From positions 6,828,511 to 6,892,510 of the forward strand of contig NC_134659.1 in the NCBI RefSeq assembly GCF_030463565.1: 64,000 nucleotides of DNA, read 5' to 3'. The DNA is from Pelecanus crispus (Eukaryota > Chordata > Aves > Pelecaniformes > Pelecanidae). The translations under genes and the position numbers were made by a program. The notes under the pieces are model-generated. The model did no database searches, had not been told where the DNA came from, and worked only from the letters and a program-made list of their open reading frames with translations. The stretch's first letter is position 1. Every line of letters starts with the position of its first letter. Of the stretch, positions 12,501 through 24,929 are shown piece by piece.

Positions 12501-14510
12501 GAATTGATGCTCCCCCCCCTCAAAAGAGCTGTAATGTGGCAGTGCTGAGGCTGCAGCAATAGGAACTCTTCCAAGGGCGAAGGGGGAGATATCCCCCCTG
12601 TGAGGGGCACCGGGACGGGGTCCCACGCTTGGTCGGAGAGGGGACGCTGGGGACCTGGGGGGCAGGCGGGGTGCTCGGGGTGGCACATGCAGAGGGCTGA
12701 CGCCCTGCTCCTTCCTGCGCCGGCCGTTCCCGGGAGTTTCCGTGATGCTGATGCTCTCACCGTAGCGTCACGGCTTTGCTCTGACCCCGTAGAGGTGTTT
12801 CCGGAGGCCATTATCCTTCACGGGGAGAGAAATTGCCTTCAAGGAGCTGATGGTGGGTGGAGGTTGGACAAAGACTGGTCTGTTTTGTGCGGACGGTGGG
12901 AAATCCCAGCTCCTGCTGATGCCAGGGCTTTTCCCATGGGACCCCAAGTCTTGCCAGAATGGAGAGGGGCAGCTGGGGTCTGGGGGTCTCTCTGGGATAG
13001 TGAAGCAGCCATCGGCTACCGCTGGGCAGGACGTGCCTGGCAGCTCACGTGGGCCTCATCCTGCCCGGGGCAGGGCTTAGCACGGGGTTCTGTGCTTTCT
13101 GGGCGCTTACTGCTGCCCCTCTGCCCCTGGGGCATTACCCTCCCGAAATGCCCCCCCGCCTGCCAAAGACCTCCCTTCTTGGCGTTGGTTTTGCAGCTTT
13201 TCCGGCAACCTGAGCTCTCGGCAGCCTTCCGGGCAGCTGGAGGTTGTGGCTTTTTGTAGGAGCGCTGCTGACAGGTAGGATGTAAAAAAACGCAGCATTT
13301 GAGGATATGTAGAGCATTGGCTCAGGCTCCCCCAAATGCAGTGTTTCCGTTGCTGCAGCACCCTGGTTTGCGGGGCAGCACGGGTGGGTGCGCGCCTGTG
13401 ACACAGCCCCACGGGGAGCACGTGTCCCGCGAGCGCCGCTGCTCCGAGCGGCTGCGGTCCGTCAGGAACACGTGGAGCCGTGGCTCTTGTGCTGACAGCA
13501 TTGCTGGGGCTGAATGCGTTCAGCATCCAGATGTCTTCTGGGTTTAAAAACTGCTTTTTCAGAAGTGGTAAACGCCGAGGTCTTACACTTTCTGCCCCGT
13601 TTCGCCTACAGCGTGTAGCCAACGTGCTGGCATCCCCCTCCATCCATGGCTGGGGGTGGCAGAGCCCGCATCCCCCACGGCTGCCTGCTTTCGCCTTCCC
13701 GGGGAATAACCTGCTGCCACGGGATGCTCCGCATCCCTGGGGGATGATGGCAGCCCCGTGAACTTCCCCCGGCCGGGGCCATTTGCCTTGGCCGTCCCTG
13801 GCCATCCCTGCCCGGGCACGGCAGAGGAAGCCATCCATTCTTTTATGTGCGAAGGCACGCCGGGCGGAAACGGTTGGAAATGGCCCCGAAAGGACATTCC
13901 AAGTCTGGCAGGAAAGCGGCCTGCTCATCTGGCAGGAGATGGGCTATTGTCTGTCCCGGTGGCCGGCCGGGATTCCTCGGACCCTGCTTAGAAGAAAAAA
14001 AAAGTCCGTGTGTGTCTTATTTTTTCCTCTGCCCTTTCTCGAGGGGGCTCCGAACAATGCACGTGGCTGGTGCGTGCACGGTGGTGGTGTCGCGCCGCCC
14101 CGGCTCTCGTCAGCGTTGCCGTGTTTGCTCGTACGGTGCTTTCCCCCTCGGGTTTTCGCCCTGTGTGTTTCTCCCCCGGCTGGGTTGGTTACCTGGAGGC
14201 AGGATGCGGGCACAGGGTGAGTGGCTGCGCGCTGCTCAGGATGGGTGGGTTCGTTTTGGGGTGGCTGGCTACCACGCTGCGGTCCTGAAGGGAAGAATCT
14301 GCCATAAGCCGTGAACCGATAGCTTTCTACTGTAAAGAGAGGAAAACAAAAACCCTCATGAGCCTCCCCTGCTGCCCCGGTCAACCTGATGGGCAGGCGG
14401 GGGCAAGGGCAGCCCATAAATTGGGGCAGCCCTGCTCCCCCCGGCAACCGCCAGCCACTGTCCCCCTGTCCCCCTTCTGCAGGAGCCCTTTGCACCGCGG
14501 TCCCCTGGGG

Positions 14511-14570
14511 CGGGATCAGCCCCCAGTCGAGGGGCAGGATCAGCCCCCAGTCGAGGGGCAGGATCAGCCT
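14511..14570 (+). repeat. 27-bp tandem duplication (two full copies plus a partial third)
   Basis: A unit starting GGATCAGCCCCCAGTCGAGG is repeated twice exactly, followed by a partial third copy. It is a small tandem repeat in SOX13 intron 1. Confidence 0.85.
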
Positions 14571-16529
14571 GCGGCACGGGGCAGGGCTGCGGGACCATTC
14601 CCGCATCCTCTCCCAGGCGACGCGGCCGTGCCGCTGCCCCGAGCGGAGCCGCGCTGCGGCTCTTCGTGCCCTGCCAGCGCGGGACACTCTGTGTGTTTGT
14701 GGCTTTCTGGCCTCCCGCGCTCGCCCGTGTCTTTGCAAAGAGCTTGGGTTTCACGGAACCTCAGCGGCTGCTTCGTCCCTGCCCGAGCCACAGGCAGACG
14801 TCCCCGCTGCCTTCGGGAGGTCTCCCCTGCCGGCCTCCCGCTCCAGCCACCCTGTGAGCAGAAACCCTTTTCTTACGCTGCAGGCAGGATCTGCTGCGGG
14901 GAGAAAGCCTGGTCCAGCCGGCAGCACACCTTTGCCGGGCAGCTTTTTGGCTTTTCTTCCCCTTGCTGCATTTTGCTGGTGGGGCGATGTGGGCAGCCCC
15001 CTTCTCTGCAAAGCCGGAGCCTGCACAAGCGACCGGGAGGAGGCTTTGGGTGCCAGGAGGGGTCCTGGCATCTCGCCGGTGCTCCCGGAGCTGCTGCGGT
15101 GCCGGGCAGGGTGGGGGCTTGCTGCTGCCTCGCCCCCCCCCCGGCCTTTCGAGCTGTTCTGCTGCAACGCGAACGGGGCAGACGGCGTGGGCTGGCAGGC
15201 AGGAAGGGTGGCACGGCCACGGGGAGAATTGCAGGACGTGCTGTGCGGGGGTACGAACGGAGAAAGAAAAGCCGTCGGCATCCCAAAAATCTCATCCCTT
15301 GGACTTGCTGGGCTGGAGTTCGGAGGCAAGGTGAGCACGCTGATGCCTGGACAGTACAGACATTTTAGGGCTTCAGCGCTTGTGAGATGAGCGACCCAAA
15401 ACGCTGTGCCGGGAGGAAGCAGCCCCACAGGTCCCTCACCGTGGACTCGCGGCTCCCCGGCGGGTCCATTTTGGCCCTCCAGTCTGGCACTTCGCATCCC
15501 AACGCCATTCCCTTCCTTCCCCTCCGCCCTACATTAAATGGGAAACATTAAAGGCGCAGATCTGTTACGCTCGCCGTGCCAAGGCGATTGTTCCCGTCCC
15601 TTTTGTCTGCCAGAGGCAGCCCCGGAGCCCAGCACCTGAGCCCGCAGCACAGGGCTGCCGCGGGAACCAGCCCTGTAACAAGATAACAGCACCGTTTTCT
15701 CCTTTTTCTTCTCTATTTTTTTGTTCGGCAAACCGTATAATAAATCCACAATGAGGCCCCTTTCAAACAGACCCCTATTAAAGTACCGGCCCCGTTTTAA
15801 GAGTAAACTTCCAGTGGCACTGGGAGGTGAAGGACAATAGAAATGTGACCTGCCGGAGGAGCGGGACGCTGCTTTTGTGCGTGTCTCAAACCGAAGGCAT
15901 CGAAGGCATCGCTCTGTGCTGCAGCATTGCTGCTGCCGCCCCATTGCCGGGGCAGCCCAGGGCTGGGCAGCGTCCCAGGGATGGACTGAGCAGGGTTTTT
16001 TTTTTGCCTTTAAACCCCAAAAGGCTGGGAGGAGGGAGCAGCTGTGCATCCACACCTGCAGGTCCCAAGTTAGGAAAGCGCCCAGGGCAAGGTGCCGCAG
16101 CCGCCGTGCGTTCGTGCCTCAGTTTCCCCACCTGTAGCACGTCGAGAGCATGGGCTCCGGGGCAGCCTCGCAGGGCAGATCCCACCTCTGCGGGGCACGG
16201 CTTCCCGCTGGCTGCCCGCCACCGCCGCGCCGCTGCCAAGCGCGTCCGGTTCCTCCCCGCCCGAGGCGTGTCGAAGGCCGGCAATGGGTTTTTCGGGTGG
16301 GTGCCAGCCGTGCCCAGGTTGCCCAGCCTTGCTGCCGAGCTGGCCAAGGTGAGCCAGGGGCAGGAAGGGCCGACGCGGGCGGTGCCGCAGGATGCGGCGG
16401 ATAGCGGGCGATGCCGACGCCGGGAGGAAGGCCGCCGGCCTGGCCAGCGCGATGGTTTGTTCAGCGGAGGGCAAGGGAACTGAGATTAAAAAAAGCCCCG
16501 CTAAGATCAGAAAGGCTGGCGCGCACAGT

Positions 16530-16740
16530 GCCCTATTGTGGAGCTGTCACACTTCCCTTTACTTTATTGCTTTTGTCCAACACCCTATTGTTCCACTTCC
16601 TTTTGTCCCCTATTCACAGCCCTGGCTTTTCATTACCCAGCCGGCCTTGTTGTTTTCGTTTCTTTTGTTTGAAGTTCCTGAGAGGAAGGTTTTATTTTCA
16701 GCAGTTTGATTAATTCGCAGCTTGAGCTGGGCTTTGTTTG
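16530..16740 (+). promoter_or_regulatory. Cluster of SOX/HMG-type sites near the 3' end of SOX13 intron 1
   Basis: Within 140 bp there are CTATTGT at 16533-16539 and 16585-16592 and CTTTTGT at 16570-16576, 16600-16606 and 16662-16668, plus TTGTTGTTTTCG and GCTTTGTTTG stretches. All match SOX/TCF-like HMG-box cores. The island is AT-rich, 1.4 kb before the first coding exon, and is followed by a poly-C tract at 16771-16791. It is a plausible SOX-responsive enhancer for SOX13 itself; function is inference. Confidence 0.35.
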
Positions 16741-18103
16741 TTATGTAATTGCTGCCCCGAATCGGGCTCGCCCCCCCCCCCCCCCCCCCCCACCCCAGCC
16801 CGCACCCCCAGCCCTGATTTCGGGGGGTCCCGATGAACCATCAGGGTCTGGGGAGGCGAGAGGGAGCAGAGCTCGGGGGTCCCGGTTGTGGGGTGCCAGA
16901 GCCCGGGCAGGATGCTTTCCCCATCCCACCACAGCCCCTTCCCGCCTCGGCAGCCCCTGTGGTCCCGCAGCCCGGATCCTGGCAGCGGCCGGTGTAAATC
17001 CCATCCTTAACAGCCTCCTTTTCCCATTATTCCTCCCTGAAAGGCAAACTTCGGGAGGGTAATATTTGTTCCCATTCTTGCTGTGCAGCGCGAGGGTTGG
17101 TGGCCCTGAGAAGGCAAATCCCTGCGAGCACGGCTGCAGGCGGGCGCTGCCCCTTGCGCACGGCTGATCCCTTTGCGGCGAAAGCACGGCGAGCTCCCGG
17201 CGTGCTCCCGGCGTGCTCCCGGCGTGCCTGGCACTCGCTCGGGGACGCAGCCCCTGCAGCCCTGGCACTGCTGGAGGCTTCAGCAGTCCCTTTGCAAGGG
17301 ACGTGGCTGTGAGACGTTGTTTGGGGCAGATCCCGTTGAAAATACTGGCTCTGGCCATGCTTGGGGTCCCCTGGGGTTATACAGCTCGTCTCCTATAACA
17401 GCTCACGGTCACTTCTGCGGTGCCCAGCCGAGCAGCTGGCAGCACCGGGAGCTGGACCGGCACCCGTGGCCGTGGTGGTGAAGCTGGGGAGAGCCGTTCC
17501 CTGGGGCCAGCCCCTTGCCCTGGCTGGGGCTCAGCCGGTCCCAGCTCCGTGCCATGCCGGGGACTCCCGGAGGAGCGATTCTGGTGGCCGTCCCGGCCAT
17601 TGTTCAGCGGGGCCAGGATTTCCATTTCCCGTCGGAGCGGGAAACCTGCCTGCCGCCCTGACGGCTTTCTAGGCACGACTCCTGGGGCGGGGCGGGGGTA
17701 GCGGCTTGTGACGGAGAGCCGGGGACCCCTGCGGTGCTGGCTCCCATCCGGCACAGGTCCCTGTTGCCGTGAGCCCTGGGTTGCTCTCCGCCAGGCTGCT
17801 GGCTGAAGGGCACGTGCTCATGTTGGCCCTAAATCCCACACTTCTAGGTGGGCTTTCTTTGGGGCCAGGAGACAAAAAGGGCTAGTTTCCCTCAGGGCTT
17901 CTGGCCATTGAGCCCCAAATCTGCAAAAACCCAAGCTCAAGGAGCTGGGAACGAGGGCTCAGCTTCGCCAAGCCATGGTGAGAGGCAAGACCATTGCCCC
18001 TGGAAAACCAGCAGCACGGTTGTATGGGGCAGGGCTGGGAAAAGGGGTGCCTGTGGCCAGCGGGTGCCCCATGGCTCCGCTGACGGCCCTGCCACCCCGT
18101 AGG

Positions 18104-21100
18104 ATGTCCATGAGGAGCCCCGTTTCTCCCCACCTGGAGCTCGATGGAGCGGGCAGCATGGTGAACTGCACCATCAAGACGGAGGAGAAGAAGGAGGGCG
18201 GCTGTGAGTCCCCGCCGGGGGCTGCCCCCAGCACCGAGCCTCGTCCCAACGACCCCCCGGGGCCGCCGCCGAGGGAGGGCACCGACCCCCAGGCCCTGCC
18301 GCAGGTGGGTGCCACGGCCGTGACAAACGCTGCTCCTGGCTGGGGTCTCGCCGGGCTGGCAGAGCATTGCAGCCATCCCGCTCTGGAGCGGGCTCTGTCC
18401 CGTGGCAGCGGTGGGGTGGTTGTTTCCCCGAGTGGTTATGCCTCATCCCGAAGAAACGTAGCTGGAACCTCCCCAAGGCTTTCTGGCCGTTGTTGATGCT
18501 CTCGGGTCAGCCCTGGGATTTGAGTGCTTTGCCTTTGGCATGCAGCCCCCCGCAGCCACCTCCAGACGTGCTCTGTCCCTTCAGCCTCCCTTTTTAATTG
18601 CTCTTGGGTTTTCTTTCCCACCGACCAGCAGCCTCAGCCCTCCTGTTCCCCACGCTGCCTCCCGGCGGGGCCGGGGCTCAGGGGACCCTGGCAGTCTAAA
18701 TAAATAGTGGAAACCTCCAGCAAACAAGTCTTTGCAGCATGAAGAGCAGAGTTGCTCTCAAGCCGGGCTGGGGGGAATGTTCGTGGCAATGTGGTCCAGC
18801 AGTCGGCTAGGTGGGGCCGGCTCCGAGCATCCCACCGGTGGGGCCGGCTCCAAGCAGCCCACCAGCCCAGCATCTCCTGCCCGGAGAGCTGGGGACGTCC
18901 CCGTCTGCGGGAGCGGGTGCCGAGTAACGCTGTGTGTGCCGCAGGAGTCCCGCTCGCCCGCCGGCGATGCGCTGGAGCCCAGGCGCTCTGCCTTCGAGCC
19001 GGCCGTCAGCGGCCAGGAGAAGCTGGACTTCAACAGGAACTTGAAGGAAGGTAAGAAATGTTTCCGAGCGGCTTCTGGGACCGCTGCCGCTCTCTTCGGG
19101 CCCCTTGTTTTTGCGAAGCTGCGGGATGGGAAGAGCCACCCCGCGCCACGGCGCACAGCCCAGGGCTGCGCTCAGCTGGCTGTCCTCTCCCATTGCTCTG
19201 CTGACCCTGGTGCCTGCTGGCGTGGACAGTGATGCCAACCATCGAGAAGTTACTGTCCAGCGACTGGAAGGAGCGGCTGCTGGGCCGAAACACCGCCGAG
19301 TCCAAGGAAGTGAAAGGTGAGGTCTACCCCGGCCACCCACCTCCGCCGTCCTCCCTCCTGCGCCCTGTGCCCAGGCAGCCTGGGCTGGAAACGTGGCATT
19401 TCCCACCTTAGCCGGAAGGGAGAGGTGCCTGCAAGTGTGTATTTAATAGGGATTTGTACTTTTTTAACCAAAACATTCATTTGATTTTTTTTGGGTGTGA
19501 GCATCCCTGGTGAAAGCTTGCTGCTGATTGCACAGAGGGGATGGTTCAGCACCTGGGGGTCTTTACACCCCCCGCGCGTTGGCCATCCCCTGGCCATGCA
19601 TCGCCCACCAGCACCCAAGGGTGGTGGTGATGCTGTTCATCCTTCCCAAGCTCCTGACCTTGCAGCCGCTTGGTTTCTTCCAGGCACCCAGGAGAGCCTG
19701 GCAGAGAAGGAGCTCCAGTTACTTGTCATGATCAACCAGCTGTCCACGCTGCGGGACCAGCTCCTGACGGCCCACTCCGAACAGAAGAACATGGCCGCGA
19801 TGCTCTTCGAGAAGCAGCAGCAGCAGATGGAGCTGGCGCGGCAGCAGCAGGAGCAGGTGGGCGCGGGTGCCCGTGGGCAGCCTGCTCGGGGGAAGCGTTT
19901 GCCAGGGACCACCCATCCCTTCGGGGATCCCTTTGGGATCTGCTGGATGCAGGTGCAGAACCAGGACAGGGTCCCCCCGGGAGCGGTGGGGAGGTGGCTT
20001 TGGCGTTGGGGGCCGCGGGACTTCTCCATCTGCCCAGAAACCCTCCCGTTTTCTGTGCCCATCCCAAAGGGTCTTGCTCGCTGGTGCCAGGAGGATGAGG
20101 GTCAAAGGAGATGGGAATTGGCACTCCTTAAAATAACGAAACCACACTGGGTCTTTCCTGACTGTGCCCTCTTTGCTCTTTGGACACTTATTTTTCCCTC
20201 TTCGGTGGCCCGTATGGTGCTCAGGGCAGGGGTGACCCTCCTGGGTGAGGGTGACGCCGTCCCTCCCGGCCCGTTTCTCTCCCCGTGCCCCTCGAGGTGG
20301 CTCAGGGCCAGCTCAGCCACCTCCTGCCTGCCCTCCCCACGGCCCTTGGCACCCTCCGCAGACCCCCTGTCTCCGTTTTGCCGCTGTTGGGCAGCTCGTG
20401 CCGGGCTGTAGCCCCGCCGGGGCCAGCTCGGCACTGCCGTTGATGCCGCTGAGCCCCACGGTCTCCCCTCTGCCAGATCGCCAAGCAGCAGCAGCAGCTC
20501 ATCCAGCAGCAGCACAAAATCAACCTGCTGCAGCAACAGATCCAGGTAAAGATGGGGGACACCTCCCCGCGCCCCCCTTCCCGTGCCGGGTGATTGCAGC
20601 CCCTGTGTGTGCCGAGCTCGTGTCCCCTCCCGGGGCCAGGCAAGGGGGTGGCACCAGCCTGCAGTGTCCCGCAGCGGTTAGCTGGTCTCTGCTTCTCTCC
20701 CCCTCTTCCCTCCAGCAGGTCAACATGCCCTACGTCATGATTCCTGCCTTCACCCCCAGCCACCAGCCTCTCCCCGTCACTCCCGACTCCCAGTTAGCGC
20801 TGCCCATCCAGCCCATCCCCTGCAAACCAGGTGAGCGGGGTCCCCCGGGACTGCCCCAGCCCTGCGGGGTGGCCTTGTCCCCCAACCCCTCTCCCTCTCC
20901 TCCCTGCAGTGGATTACCCGGTGCAGCTGCTGCACAGCCCCCCTCCTCCCACGCTGAAGAGACCCGCCGGCTCGGGCCACCTCCAGATGCAGGTACAGCC
21001 CCAAAGCACCTCCATCCCCCAGGCTGGGGTGCTGCGGGGGCTGCGCTTCACCCTCCCTCCCCTCCGCCGCAGGAGACCTCGCAGCCGCTGAACCTGACGG

Positions 21101-23938
21101 CCAAACCCAAAGGTTCCGACCTCCCCAGTGCCTCCAGCTCGCCCAGTTTGAAGATGAGCGGCTGCCAGTCCCTCACGCCGAGTCATGGGGCCACCAGGGA
21201 CCTGCAGACCAGCCCGTCCAACCTGCCTCTGGGTGGGTTCCCGAGTGCCTTCGCTGATGGTCCCATGCCCTCCCCTGGCCACCTCCCAGAGGCAGGGGCC
21301 ATCTCCGCTCCCTGGGGTCCCCACTCCCTGGGGTGGGGTGGGTGGGCACCCGCCGCTCCGTGCCACCCCCTCGGGGCACGCAGTTGTGATTGCTGGGGTG
21401 GGCTGGGGTGCTGAGGGGTGTCGGAGGAGCGGGCGCTGGCGCTGACAGGTGCCCGGTGCCCATGTCCTGCCAGGGTTCCTGGGTGAAGGCGACGCCATCA
21501 CCAAAGCCATCCAGGATGCGCGGCAGCTGCTGCACGGCCACGGCGGGGCCATGGAGGGATCGCTGAGCAACCCCTACCGCAAGGTGAGGGCTGCCCGCCG
21601 GGTAGTCGCCGTCCCCCTCTCCGACCCCACCGTTGGCGGCCAGCGCCGGGTCTCCGTCTGCAGGCGGGCTCCCTGGCCTGGAGCTGGTTCCTGACTCCGC
21701 TCTCCCACAGGACCACGTCGGGATTGATTCTTCCCCAGTGAAGGAGCGGATGGAGGAGACCCCTGCCCACCGGCTGGACGAGGCTCTGTTGACCTGTGAG
21801 ATGGACGGTAAGGACGGGCGAGAGCTGCGGTGTGACCCCCCCGCTTGCTCCTTCCGCTGGCTTCTGACCTCGGCCGGGGTTTCCCTCGCAGGCTCACGGC
21901 ACTTCCCCGAGTCCCGGAACAACAACCACATCAAGCGGCCCATGAACGCCTTCATGGTGTGGGCGAAGGACGAGAGGAGGAAGATTTTGCAGGCCTTCCC
22001 GGACATGCACAACTCCAGCATCAGCAAGATCCTGGGTGAGTGCCAGGGATGGTGACGGGGGGCTGGGGCAGGACCCCCCTCTGCATCCCCACGGGGGGAC
22101 ACAAGCTCCAGCCGGCTGCTCGCTCCGCTCGTCCTCAGCCACCCACGTACAGGTGCTGCCTGCCAGGGTGATGCTAACCCTGTTGTAGATCATTCTTGGA
22201 GGTGTCTGTAGCAGCAAGGGCCTCGTCCAGCCAACGTCTCACACCCCCCGACAGCAGCGGTCCTACCCCGCAGCCGTGTCACTGTTAAAAGCGAGCCGGA
22301 GCTGCTCGCTGCTCGAGGGGTGCAAATTTAGCAGGTGGATACCTGCAGACGGACGTGTGGTCCAGAGCCGGTATGCACCCAGGCAGGGGGGAGTTCGGTT
22401 CCTGTGTGCTCTCCTGCTCCTGGAAGCATGGATCTGAGCCGATGCGAGGGGCCGAGCGCGTGGGGAAGGAGCCGGTGGAGGACACCGGGGCACCACGGGC
22501 AAGGGGCTTGCATGGCTCCGTGCCTCGGTTTACCTGGGCTCGTGGTGCAGGTGCGGGAGGTGGAGCTCCCTGGGGGGGCTGGGCCGTGCTAGCAGGTGAA
22601 GGACCCCCAGGTAAGGGGCACACGGGGACTCGCGGGAGGATTTAGGTGATGGGGGGCGACTCTGGAGGTCCCCGGCCCAAAGCCCTGCTCAAAGCCGGGC
22701 TAAATCCACAGTCCCATCAGGATGCTCAGGGCTGTGTCCTGTTGACTGTTGAGCATCTCCGAGGATGTTGAGGATCTCCAAGCATCTCCAGCTTGTCCTT
22801 CCCGCTCCCAGACTGGACGCTGGTCCAGCTGCAGCCTCCTGGGTGCTGAGCTGAGGGGATGAATCCCTTCTCTCCGCCAGCCTGGCCCTGAGCCCTGAGC
22901 CCCTCTCCCAGCCCAGCAGCCTTTGTGCTGTGCCCTGCTCTGCCCTCCTGCCCGGGGTGCTGGCGGCGATGACAATAAAGGTCAGCCAGTGGGGGAATGC
23001 GAGTCACACGCCGGCACAGCCTATTTTAGCTGCAGCACCTGCTCGCCATACCTTGGAGAGGGTCGAAAGCTGTGGCCCAAGAGGTGCCCGGGGAAGGTCA
23101 GGGCTGGGGGACCTGTTCCTGGTGTGCCAGGAGGGCTGGCTGTCCTCTGCGGCACGGGGCTCCCACCGGTGCAGCCGCTGCGTGCAAATTCAGGTGTCGT
23201 TTGCAGAGGGGACGGTACGAGCGTTAATTAACTCTCGCAATGGCTGTCGCAGCCAGGCGCTGGCGTGGGTTTCATCGCAGCAGGCGGGGGGGTAAGCATG
23301 CCCCGCGGCTCCTCTCTGCACAGGCTCCCGGTGGAAATCCATGACAAACCAGGAGAAGCAGCCCTACTATGAGGAGCAAGCCCGGCTGAGCCGGCAGCAC
23401 CTGGAGAAATACCCCGACTATAAGTACAAGCCCCGACCCAAACGCACCTGCATCGTGGAGGGGAAGCGGCTGCGCGTGGGCGAGTACAAGGCGCTGATGA
23501 GGAACCGGCGGCAGGACGCCAGGCAGGGCTACTTGATAGGGTAACGCGCCCCTTCCTCCCGTCCGAGGAGGCTTGCCGAGCTGCCCGCAGGGTGGGTGCT
23601 CTGGGAGGCAGGGCGGGGAGCACCTCCGTGCCCCGGCCGGTGATTGCATTCCCCTGTCCCGCAGACCCCAGGGCAGCCAGATGCCCCCCGCCTCCTCGGA
23701 CGTGCTGTACCAGCGGCCGGTGGGCATGCAGCTGACGCCCCCCCTGATGGAGCACTACCTGCCCCGCAGCATGGACCCCAGCATGCCCGTCATCGTCAAC
23801 ACGCGCAGCCTCAAGGAGGGGGACGGCGGGGATGACGGGCACTCGGTGGCCGATGGTGAGATGTACCGCTACAGCGAGGAGGAGGACTCGGAGGGCGAGG
23901 ACAAGAGCGACGGCGAGCTGGTGGTGCTGACGGACTGA
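18104..23938 (+). CDS. SOX13: SOX13, SOXD-group HMG-box transcription factor (13 coding exons, 611 aa)
   Basis: The product is a nuclear SOXD transcription factor, a partner of SOX5/SOX6-type dimers and a modulator of TCF/Wnt output and lymphoid and neural differentiation (family knowledge). Coding exons are 18104-18304, 18945-19050, 19230-19316, 19684-19856, 20477-20545, 20716-20830, 20910-20992, 21073-21232, 21474-21583, 21711-21807, 21892-22035, 23324-23540 and 23665-23938. They sum to 1836 nt with every phase matching, and human SOX13 is 622 aa. The start MSMRSP is one base after the acceptor and matches the human start. Visible parts are a leucine-zipper/glutamine-rich coiled coil (about residues 134-215), PLNLTAK resembling a CtBP-binding motif (exon 8), an HMG box (about 413-485, beginning [12 protein letters not shown] and split by an intron after KILG), and the acidic SOXD tail ending [10 protein letters not shown]. 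The gene looks intact. Confidence 0.97.
20711..20718 (+). other. SOX13: Tandem NAGNAG splice acceptor of SOX13 coding exon 6
   Basis: The acceptor reads TCCAGCAG before GTCAAC. Use of the first AG adds a Gln (IQ-QVNMPY, the form matching human SOX13). Use of the second would drop that Gln without changing frame. NAGNAG sites commonly give two mRNA forms differing by one residue. Here the choice falls at the C-terminal end of the coiled coil. Confidence 0.6.
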
Positions 23939-24628
23939 GGGGGGGTCGGGGGGGTGGAGGGGGGGGGTGGCAGGGCTGGCTGCCACCAGGAAAGGGGTCG
24001 GAGCATCCCCCGATGGGACGGGACTCGGCCCAAGGGCTGCGCTGGGAGCGGAGGAGAGCTGCCACCCCGGCAGGCAGGACTCGCTGCCGAGGGTGCCGCG
24101 AAGGCGAGCATCCCGGTATTTTGGGTGGGGTGCTTCCCAGTGGAGCGAGGAGCGGCGGCGGGCGCTGCATGGGGCCGTGGCTGGGCCGTGCCGGCCCCGC
24201 TGGGCAAGCTGGTGAGGGCTGGCTCAGCCTTGCTCCGGTGGCGGGGGCACGGGGAGCTGAGGCCACCCAGCGCAGGGATGTGGGTGCCACGGCTGCTGAG
24301 CTGTCGCCCACCTGCAGCCCACCCCCAGGAGGAACCTGCGGGTATCGGGGTGCAGAAACTCCAGAGCATCCCCCAGCCCTCCAGCACCCACAGGTCCCTT
24401 GCAGAGCCCCTCACCTGCAGCCGCCAGCCCCCGCTGCCGGGGATACAGGATGGGGACACACTTGTCCCTCGCTCAGCCCCACCTGACCTCCCTGCCGCGT
24501 TTCCCACTCGGTCTTTAGAGCCTGCCAGCAAATTCCCATGGAGCCATTTTTAGCTCTCGCCTGGCCCGCGTACAAGCCAAGGCTCCGAGGAGCCCTTTAT
24601 GCTCCCAACAGCTCTGGCCCACTTTGTA

Positions 24629-24634
24629 AATAAA
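24629..24634 (+). terminator. SOX13: Proximal poly(A) signal AATAAA of SOX13
   Basis: AATAAA occurs 690 bp after the SOX13 stop, followed by TG-containing sequence. Its use would produce a short 3' UTR that excludes the minisatellite. Confidence 0.45.
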
Positions 24635-24929
24635 GCGGGTGCCTGTTCCCTGGCTGCGGCGGTACCCCGGCCCTCCGGCAGCCCCTGCCCTGGGCACCGG
24701 CCCCGGCTGCGGTGGGTGCGTGCCCCATCCGTCCCTGGGCACCTTGCCCTCCCGCGCCCCGGCTCTGCGAGCCGCAGGCTCCACCTGTGATGTGCAGCGT
24801 GAAAACCACAGAGGGTGAGAAAAGTAACAGCAATTTAAAAAAGAAAAAAAGAACTAATTGGGGGAAAAAAAAAAAAACAAACTTGCTCTGGTCAGAGCCC
24901 AGGGGTGTTTGGGGTGCAGCGTGGCTGCA

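Larger units (their letters stand above)
585..18102 (+). other. SOX13: SOX13 intron 1 (17.5 kb), no coding exon seen
   Basis: This intron separates the presumed noncoding exon from the first coding exon. Most of it is GC-rich, with many homopolymeric C/G runs (for example 3091-3110 and 16771-16791) and scattered simple repeats. Long open frames occur on both strands, but they look like GC-driven noise: no domain, no consistent splice structure and no match to a family I know. AT-richer islands near 2.2-2.9, 4.2-4.4, 5.7-6.0, 11.0-11.4, 12.2-12.5, 15.7-15.85 and 16.5-16.75 kb carry dense transcription-factor-like motifs and are the likeliest conserved noncoding elements. Selected ones are listed separately. 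Confidence 0.7.
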
